This document shows, in pieces, positions 56,794 to 64,000 of a DNA stretch of 64,000 nucleotides. Location of the stretch: contig NC_079496.1 of NCBI RefSeq assembly GCF_030052815.1, positions 74,513,652 through 74,577,651 of the forward strand. Direction: 5' to 3'. This DNA comes from Hevea brasiliensis. Its lineage: Eukaryota > Streptophyta > Magnoliopsida > Malpighiales > Euphorbiaceae. The first letter of the stretch is position 1. The number at the start of each line of letters is the position of its first letter. The notes under the pieces were generated by a model, which did no database searches, was not told where the DNA came from, and worked only from the letters and a program-made list of their open reading frames with translations. A program made the position numbers and the translations under genes.

Positions 56794-58074
56794 AATGATC
56801 TATCTCAATTCCACATCACTAGGAAGGCACATTCTGCCCTGATGTGGCAATAAACCATCATCTCTCATAGAAAATTCAGGTTTCTTGCCCTGCTAGACTT
56901 CTTTCAGTAGCTTCTGATATTTATCGTCACTATGAGCAGCCATTCTGATCTGATCAATCAACATTGGCTGTACATGCCATGCAATTACTGTTTGTCCCTC
57001 ATCATCAATCTCTAAACTGGCATGATGTGCTTTCAATTCATATACCATGGACAAAGGAGAAACTCTGAGGCTTGCCATAGTCTTGCAACTTAAGGCGTCA
57101 GCCACCACATTTGCTTTCCCTGGCTGATAGTCTATTAAGCAATCATAGTCTTTAATCAGTTCTAACCATCTCCTCTGCCTCAAATTCAACTCCTTCTGGG
57201 TGCCAAAGTACTTCAAGCTCTTGTGATCTGTGTAAATGTAGCATTTCTCCCTATACAAATAGTATCTCCAGATCTTAAGAGCAAAAACAATAGTTGCTAG
57301 CTCCAAATCATGTGTTGGGTAATTCCTCTCATGTGGTTTCAGCTGGCGTGATGCATAAGCAATGACATTCCGATCTTGCATCAGTATACAGCCTAACCCA
57401 TTGTAAGAAGCATCACTATAAATTGTATATTCTTTACCCAGAGTAGGTAAAGTAAGGACTGGAGCTTTAGTCAAATACCTCTTAAACTCATCAAAACTTT
57501 GCTGGCATTTATTTGTCCACTTAAATTTTACATCTTTCCAAAGCAGCTTGGTCAGTGGAGAAGATAACATAGAAAACCCCTTCACAAACCGACAGTAATA
57601 TCCAGCTAAACCCAGAAAACTGCGAATTTCTGTGATGTTCCTAGGCGGCTTCCAATTAAGGATAGCTTCTACCTTGCTGGAATCTACCTTGATCCCTTCA
57701 GCTGACACAACATGTCCCAAAAAGGAGATTTCTTTTAGCCAAAATTCACATTTCAACAATTTGACGTATAGCTGTTTCTCCCTTAAAGTCTGCAGTACAA
57801 TCCGCAGATGTCTGTCATGCTCCTCTGCATTCCTCGAATATATCAAAATGTCATCAATAAACACCACCACAAATTGATCTAGATATGGTCTGAAGATAGT
57901 GTTCATCAGATCCATAAAAGCAGCTAGAGCATTTGTTAACCCGAATGGCATTACTAGAAACTCATAGTGGCCATATCGAGTTCTGAAAGCAGTTTTTGAA
58001 ATACTCTGCTCTTGCACCTTCAACTGATAGTAACCAGATTGTAAATCAATTTTGGAGAATACACCGCACTTCAA
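56794..58074 (-). pseudogene. pol: Gypsy G reverse transcriptase and RNase H
   Basis: A long open stretch (56893-58074). Reverse transcriptase: [31 protein letters not shown], catalytic [23 protein letters not shown] and FLGLAGYY. RNase [40 protein letters not shown] and VVADALS. Catalytic Asp and Glu residues are visible. It ends at a TAG near 56892 (EV then stop) and a further TAG near 56800 (from CAG in DLRQII). The start is a frameshift at about 58074, so 58071-58673 must be joined by changing frame. Confidence 0.95.
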
Positions 58075-58673
58075 TCGATCGAATGATCATCAATGCGAGG
58101 CAATGGATATCTGTTCTTTATTGTTACCTTATTCAACTGCCGGTAGTCAATACATAAGCAGAGAGTACCATCTTTCTTCTTAACAAACAATACTGGCACT
58201 CCCCAAGGTGACACACTAGGGCGAATGAAGCCCTTTTCAAGTAGTTCTTGCAACTGTATCTTCAACTCCTTCAACTCTGCTGGTGCCATTCTGTATGGTG
58301 TTATGGAGATTGGATCCACACCAGGCAGAACATTAATTTCAAACTGCACCTCTCTCTCCGGAGGTAATCCTGGCAATTCATCAGGAAACACATCTGGAAA
58401 GTCATATACTGCAGGGATGTCCCTCAATGCTGGAATCCCCACTTGGGTGTCTACCACATGTGCCAAGTATGCTTCACACCCCTTTCTGATCATTTTTCTG
58501 GCTAGTGCAGCCGAAATAATGTTTGATGGTAATAGCTGCCTCTCCCCATGTATTACCACATCACTGTACTGAGGTAGACCAAAAGTGACTGTCTTCAGCC
58601 TACAGACAATAATGGCATGATGCCTGGCTAACCAATCCATGCCTAAAATGATATCATAATCTCTGAAGGGCAT
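58071..58673 (-). pseudogene. pol: Gypsy G protease end and N-terminal reverse transcriptase
   Basis: In frame with gag upstream, separated by one stop (TAA 58674-58676; gypsy E has GAA Glu). [20 protein letters not shown] ends the protease; [20 protein letters not shown] leads into [17 protein letters not shown] and [19 protein letters not shown]. The frame breaks at RIDDHSID, where gypsy E reads [11 protein letters not shown], indicating a small deletion. Confidence 0.93.
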
Positions 58674-60056
58674 TTAAATGAGATCAGATAGAAAAGTGTG
58701 TCCTTGGATCACCAAAGGACAATCCCTATACATTCTATTAACTCTGACCTCCTGTCTTAGCGGACTTGTTACTAGCACCTCAAAGTCCATTTTTGTACAT
58801 GGAACAGCAATGCAATCAATGATGCTAGCACTCACATAAGAATGGGTAGAACCCGGATCAAATAACACAAACACATCTTGATTAAAGGTTGAGAAGGTAC
58901 CACAACATCGATGTCTCACCTCTTCTCTCTCTGTCTCATTGCATAGATTCCGATCAAGCAATCGCCTTGTTCTCGATTGTTTCATCGTGCCTTGGCTGCT
59001 TTGGGCTACCTCTACCCCGCCTCTACCTTTGCCGGGTGGTTTTGAACTTCCGACAGTGGCTCGAATCGACCCTTCTGCAGTAGTAGGAGGTGGTCCAACT
59101 CTGCGAGTACTGGTGTAGTCCTTGGCAAAGTGTCCTGTGCCTCCACAGTTATAACAGGCTCCAATAGCCTTGTAGCATATCCCACTATGATATCTTTCAC
59201 AAGTTTCACATTGGCGGGGAGGGTAGGAACCTCTGGTACTCTGCGGACCAGATAGAGGAGGTTTCTGTCCTGAGTATCTTCCCCTACCAAACTTCTTGCC
59301 ACTTCTGCTGTGTCCCCAATGGTTCTTCCTCTTTCCAGTAGGACCATTGGAGCTTTGTTCTATAGATTTTCCCTCTTTTTCTATCCTCTCTGATTTCTTT
59401 TTCTCAGGAGCTGCTTCAGATTCAATTCTTTCCAACTCTAGTGCTTGAGAAATAAGTTCAGAGAAGTTAGTGTGTTTGAATCCGACCACTTGTAATCTGA
59501 TACTGGGCTTCAAGCCGGTTTCAAACCTCTTGCATCTCTCCCTGCTGGTAGAAAGTAGACTTACTGCATAATGGCTTAGGCGGGAAAATTCCCTTTCATA
59601 TTTAGCCACTAATCTACTCCCCTGTTTTAGACTTAGGAACTCTTGCAGCTTCTGGTCTACATAAGCATCAGGGACATATTTTTGTCTGAATTCCCTGAGA
59701 AAGTCATTCCATGTTAGCACTGCAGATTCTACCAGACTGTGGGGAATGGTTTTCCACCAGTCATAAGCATTCCTTTATAGCAGAGATACTGAGTATTCAA
59801 ATCTGAGCTCCTCTGTACAATGTAGCTTCTTGAATACCCTATCCATCCTCTCTAACCACTGTTCTGCCTTTAGAGGATCTAATGTCCCCTTGAACTCTGT
59901 AGCCCCATATTTCATCAATTTGTCATACTGCCTCGCAAAAGACTGTGGTTGTACCACTGGTGTCTGTATTGGGACTTGGGTAGGCATATTACCAGCCATT
60001 TGTTGGAACATTGTAGCCATCTCACGAGCGAATCGAGCGTAAAATCTGCAGATCAA
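58674..60056 (-). pseudogene. gag: Gypsy G gag and protease (one stop, damaged knuckle)
   Basis: One frame, broken only at 59775-59777 (TAA, from CAA Gln). Capsid blocks: QYDKLMKYGATEFKGTLDPL, LTWNDFLREFRQKYVPDAYV, LQEFLSLKQGSRLVAKYE and SELISQALELERIE. A basic stretch leads to CETCERYHSGIC and the CCHC knuckle reading CYNCGGTGHFAKDY: the last Cys is Tyr. Protease: LFDPGSTHSYVSASI with intact catalytic loop. The true ATG lies upstream of 60056 (QFY context); the first in-frame Met visible is at 60056. Confidence 0.93.
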
Positions 60057-60345
60057 GGAGCCGGTCTTCTTGAACCACTGACATTGTGTAGGGCTGGGGC
60101 ATCCCCTTGCACCTTAGCCTCTATAGATTGATCAACTGAACGATCACCTCTTCCATAATCAATGTGAGGATCTTAGACCTCCTAAACAAATAACACAAGG
60201 AGATTTCCTCCCGTTAGTGCATATTTATAATGTAATGTACTGTATGTATCAAACAATGACATTGAGCAGTTGTACTATGAAAAAAGAATATTCAAATTAC
60301 AGGTGAAAACAGAATTTAAAAACTAGCTTTGATACCACTAAAACA
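60057..60345 (-). other. Gypsy G leader
   Basis: About 290 bp between primer site and gag. It contains the degraded gag N-terminus (counterpart of MEEGDHSVEQS in gypsy E, near 60130-60160) and otherwise no gene. Confidence 0.7.
60327..60338 (-). other. Gypsy G primer binding site, initiator-Met tRNA (one mismatch)
   Basis: The minus strand reads TGGTATCAAAGC; gypsy A and E have TGGTATCAGAGC. The G-to-A change would weaken primer binding. Confidence 0.9.
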
Positions 60346-63300
60346 TGTTACACCCTACCCCTCTGTAAGGCATAACATGATCCCGTAGTATACCTAATGA
60401 ATTACCAACTTCGTCTACTGATAACCCATTAAATACACTACAAGGGATTTTAAAACTTTCATTACTTCTTTTAACAGTGGTGAGTACTATTTATAGGTGT
60501 TAAAAAAAAATTTTTGAACTTAAGTGAAAGAGCTATTTGAATTATTAGGAATTTCTGTAAAAATTTTGGCGGAATGCCCTCTATATTTTGAATAAAGCAG
60601 TTCTTCAAAAATGTATAGAAAGCACTTCAAATATATTTCTCAATCTCAAACTCCAAAATTTAATCAACACAATATATTTATCAACTCAAATCCACATTAA
60701 CTTTTCAATATTTCCAAAGGATGAGATAAAAGAAATATAGTACAAATTTTACAAGTAAAAAATAACTCATAATTATTTTACAACTTCAATGTACAATTTT
60801 AATTTATAGCTGCTCAAAACCAAGAACAATATATACAAACAGTGAACATACATTACAGTACAAAATGCAAAATGTGGTATACTCAATATACTTGATGATC
60901 TCTCGCTGAATGCACTAGCAACCTAATCACGCTCGTCTGTCTGCCTACTGCGACAAAGAATAAAGCTATCATTTGAGACAATGTCTCAGTGGTGCACAAC
61001 ATTAACCAAATACAACTTTAAATCACAAATCATAAGTCATATAAATAGTGAATACTTAAACCATAGTTAAATTCAAGACAATGAATGTCATAAAGAATTT
61101 GAACTCCATTTCACAAATTATCAAAGCTCATAATAACACAATTTAGTCAAATGGTTTAAGAACACAGTGTTGCCAATTCACACACAACTTAAGCCATGAC
61201 ACAAATTTTCGATCAATGCCGCGTTGCACACCACGACAAAGCAATCTACAACCCCACTAATCGAAATCAACGAGGGAGGAAGCTAGCTATATAATGAGTA
61301 CTCATCCGATCTCAACCTCAACTGGCAAGCCAGAGAGGGAGGAAAATAAACGATCTCAACCCCATAAATGGAGGAGGAATAATGTGATACTGTCATGCTA
61401 AGTGTGAACACAAAATCAATTCCAAACATTTTATTCAAATGATTCCTAAGAATCCAATAAATTTCCAAAGTCATAATTTCATTCACAAAATGGCAACACA
61501 ATTCATAATTAACTTCAATTTTCACAAATCACACTAAATAAATTTTTCCACAGTTTCAAACCATTTACAATGCTTTTCAAGCAATAAGTATCCATTCAAA
61601 CACATTTCCATAATTGAAAACAATAATATACTAATAGTCATAATTTATTTCAATTGAAAAATTCAAAAGAAATAACTGTTGTGCACAAACCTCTGATAAC
61701 TGTCTCCTGGCCTTGACTCAGTGTTTCCTTCCCTTTCCCTGAGTCTTTGCTAATTGAGAAACATAATTTGAAGTGTTTCAGTACTCATTTAAATTGTCTC
61801 TAACGATAATGTTTGATAATTAATTCACTGAATTCTATTATTTGGTTAGTCAATCTAATATGTCGACCCTCGATGCATTCTAGGTGAATTAGGTTTTAAT
61901 GTTACTAATATGTCACATCCAATAGTCTTTTAGGGTTGGTACATGTTACCTAATTCATTTCCATGTATATTGTGTTTTCTTGCAATTTGCTGGATTCCGG
62001 GATACTAGTTTGACCTAGCTGGACGACCAAGTTCCTTCGGTTTTCATGTTTTGGTCAAAACTACAAACTTGTAGATCTATGTCTTATTGCACGCAAGGCA
62101 AAATTTCAGGTCATTCTGAGTTATGTAGACCAATTTATGGTCATTTTACTATTGCTGGTCAAAATGCATCACAATTGGTCACTTTAGGTCATTTTAGGTT
62201 CGGCTAGTTTTTTGACCCGAACTTGTGCAAGCTGTTTGACTTGCTTATGGTCATTTCTAGGCTTTGGTGTCCCCATAAGACTTGTAGATATAGTTCTTAT
62301 CTATTCATGGTCAAAATTTCAGGTCAATTGGAACTGTTTTGAGTGAGTTATGGCCAAAATACTAACTGCTGCCCAAATGGTAAATTTTCAGGCCTTAATT
62401 GCACTAATCCGGATTTGGTCACTTTTCAAGTTACCTTACAAGTAGAATTTTGGTAAGCTTCCTTCATGAAAGTTGGCACATTTTGTGCCTAGTTTCACCT
62501 CCAATTGGTCTCATACCAATTGGAGCCACAAAAATTCATTCATAACCTGCAATGCATACTGCCCTTACTAACCACACTTTGCATTAAAATTTTACATTTC
62601 TAATGGACACCTTACACATTGTATCTAGGTCAATTGTCCAACAATACTTTAATACAACCAATATCCATCCACAATATACTTAATCAAGTGTCCAGCAATT
62701 TAATCAATGTCCAAATACCAATTCAACTCAAGTAAGTCTCCATCACATTCAATTAATCAAATCCATATCTAACAACAATTCAATTGCTCAAACCTAATCC
62801 AACTAACCAAGATCAATAACATACAGCCCATTGTTCTTAATCAACATTAAATATACATGAAATTAAGGTCTTCCTAATCATATCAAGGCTGTCCCAAAGC
62901 TGTCCAAATTTACACATATACATCAAGCTTCCAATTTCAATTCACAACCTCACTTCACATACACAATTCAAACTATACCTATGGTAATCAAACTCTTGTA
63001 CATTTAAACACTCTAATAAACATCATTCCCCAACAAATACATGTAAAAACAAACCAAACTCTTTTAATCACCATGGCTGCCGAAATTGAAGTCCACCAAT
63101 TACGCATCCAATTCTTCAAATTTCTTCATAAATCAACTCATTACAACATTAACTCAAAGATTAATTAGAAAGGGAAGGAAAATTAACACTAACCTTGATT
63201 TGAGCTTGGCAAAAATTCACCAAATTTCTTCCTTTTTGTTCCCTATAATCTACCCAAGAGGTGTGGACCAAGTTTAATTGAGAGAATTTATGATTTTATG

Positions 63301-64000
63301 TTGAAAATGGGAGAGAATTAAGCTTTGCATGGAAAATTTTCTATGAAGAATTGGGAGTGACAATCGGCCATTGTTGGAAGCTTGAAGGAAATGAGTTAGT
63401 TAGTGGAGAAATCTGCCTTAACATGTTAATTTATACCCCCCACTAATAATGGTAATATTATTATAATAATCAAGTTTTAGTATTTCTAATTATACCCCCT
63501 TTATTTCCCTTAATGACACTTTATACATAAATTTCATTTCATTTCATTTTTTTTTGGCATTTTCAAAATTTTAACACTACTAATGTTTTTCATGGACATT
63601 TAGGTCAAAAGTCAACTCTAGGTTTCAAATGACCAAAATGCCCCTATTCGGATTGTATTCCCAATTTTTCGGTAACACCGATTCTTGTCCGTTTTTCGAT
63701 TTCTCACTTTTCTTTGTACTAATTAATTAATTTTTCTTTGATATATCTAATGGCATTTATACTTCAATAGGGGTCTATTTAAGTCCAAAAAATATTTTTC
63801 AGGGTTCCCCGCGGTCTAGGGCTAGCCAACGGTCCACGCCGTGACTTCCCGGTGCGGTCACCCATCGCTAGAGTTCTCGGCTCGCTTAACTTGGTTACAT
63901 TTATTTGCTATTATTTTTCCTTTGTTTGTCTTGTAATTTCTTTTCTTGTATTTCATTATTTTATATCTCCTCACTCATATCGAAGTGTAGTTCTAGGCAT
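60346..64000 (-). repeat. Gypsy G 5' LTR (about 60 bp short at window edge)
   Basis: Matches 51743-55421. Its inner end reads TGTAACA (from TGTGACA, C to T on the plus strand). It contains the palindrome (62501-62523) and a stem-loop copy (about 60974-60989) with a weakened closing pair. Confidence 0.95.

Larger units (their letters stand above)
51743..64000 (-). mobile_element. Gypsy G: chromovirus-type element, nearly full length
   Basis: Minus strand: 5' LTR 60346 to beyond 64000, primer site 60327-60338, gag-pol 55531-60056, polypurine tract 55484-55497, 3' LTR 51743-55483. The left flank is AGGTC (51738-51742). The window ends about 60 bp before the LTR terminus, judged by alignment to 55421-55483. 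It has the fewest coding lesions of the gypsy elements here. Confidence 0.96.

Overview
This window is almost wholly transposable-element DNA from a plant nuclear genome, most likely a dicot with large repeats. The sequence is AT-rich. It holds Ty1/copia and Ty3/gypsy LTR retrotransposons with initiator-Met tRNA primer sites, a chromodomain-type gypsy pol, and a PF04195-like (putative gypsy-type transposon) domain. I see no host gene, tRNA, rRNA or CRISPR. The species cannot be named from this sequence.

Layout, left to right. (1) 1-25978 is one old plus-strand copia element (outer copia), broken by two later insertions. Its 5' LTR (1-875 and 10417-10618) is split by a complete minus-strand copia of the same family (inner copia, 876-10411, duplicated target AATCT). 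Its reverse transcriptase gene is split at 15201 by a gypsy element (gypsy A, 15202-25606, duplicated target TTTAT). Only about 370 bp of its 3' LTR remain (25607-25978). (2) 25979-30801 is the 5' part of a minus-strand gypsy LTR (LTR C), itself split by a solo LTR (LTR B, 26361-29770, target CAATA). (3) 30802-32091 is a relic with a Tat/Ogre-like primer site on the minus strand (relic D). (4) 32092-43807 is a full-length plus-strand chromovirus-type gypsy (gypsy E, target TTAAT). (5) 43808-47149 and 50690-51742 form an older element (relic H) with minisatellites and a PF04195-like pseudogene; a solo LTR (LTR F, 47150-50689, target TACTC) sits inside it. (6) 51743-64000 is a minus-strand gypsy (gypsy G) complete except for about the last 60 bp of its 5' LTR, which lie beyond the window.

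All coding regions are decayed. Most premature stops look like CAG to TAG, CGA to TGA or TGG to TAG/TGA, as expected from deamination of methylated cytosine. The order of insertion can be read from the nesting: D and H are oldest, then C and E, then outer copia and B within C, then a deletion inside outer copia, then gypsy A and inner copia.

I found no new enzymatic or defence system. The most interesting signals lie in the gypsy LTRs. A double stem-loop about 630-740 nt before the LTR 3' end keeps its pairing through compensatory changes between families, and a second short hairpin (CCAATTGGT paired with ACCAATTGG) recurs in every LTR. Also notable are a catalytic Glu to Lys change shared by all readable gypsy integrases, a gypsy with near-identical LTRs around a wrecked mosaic interior, and a head-to-head same-family copia insertion that forms an inverted repeat of about 870 bp.
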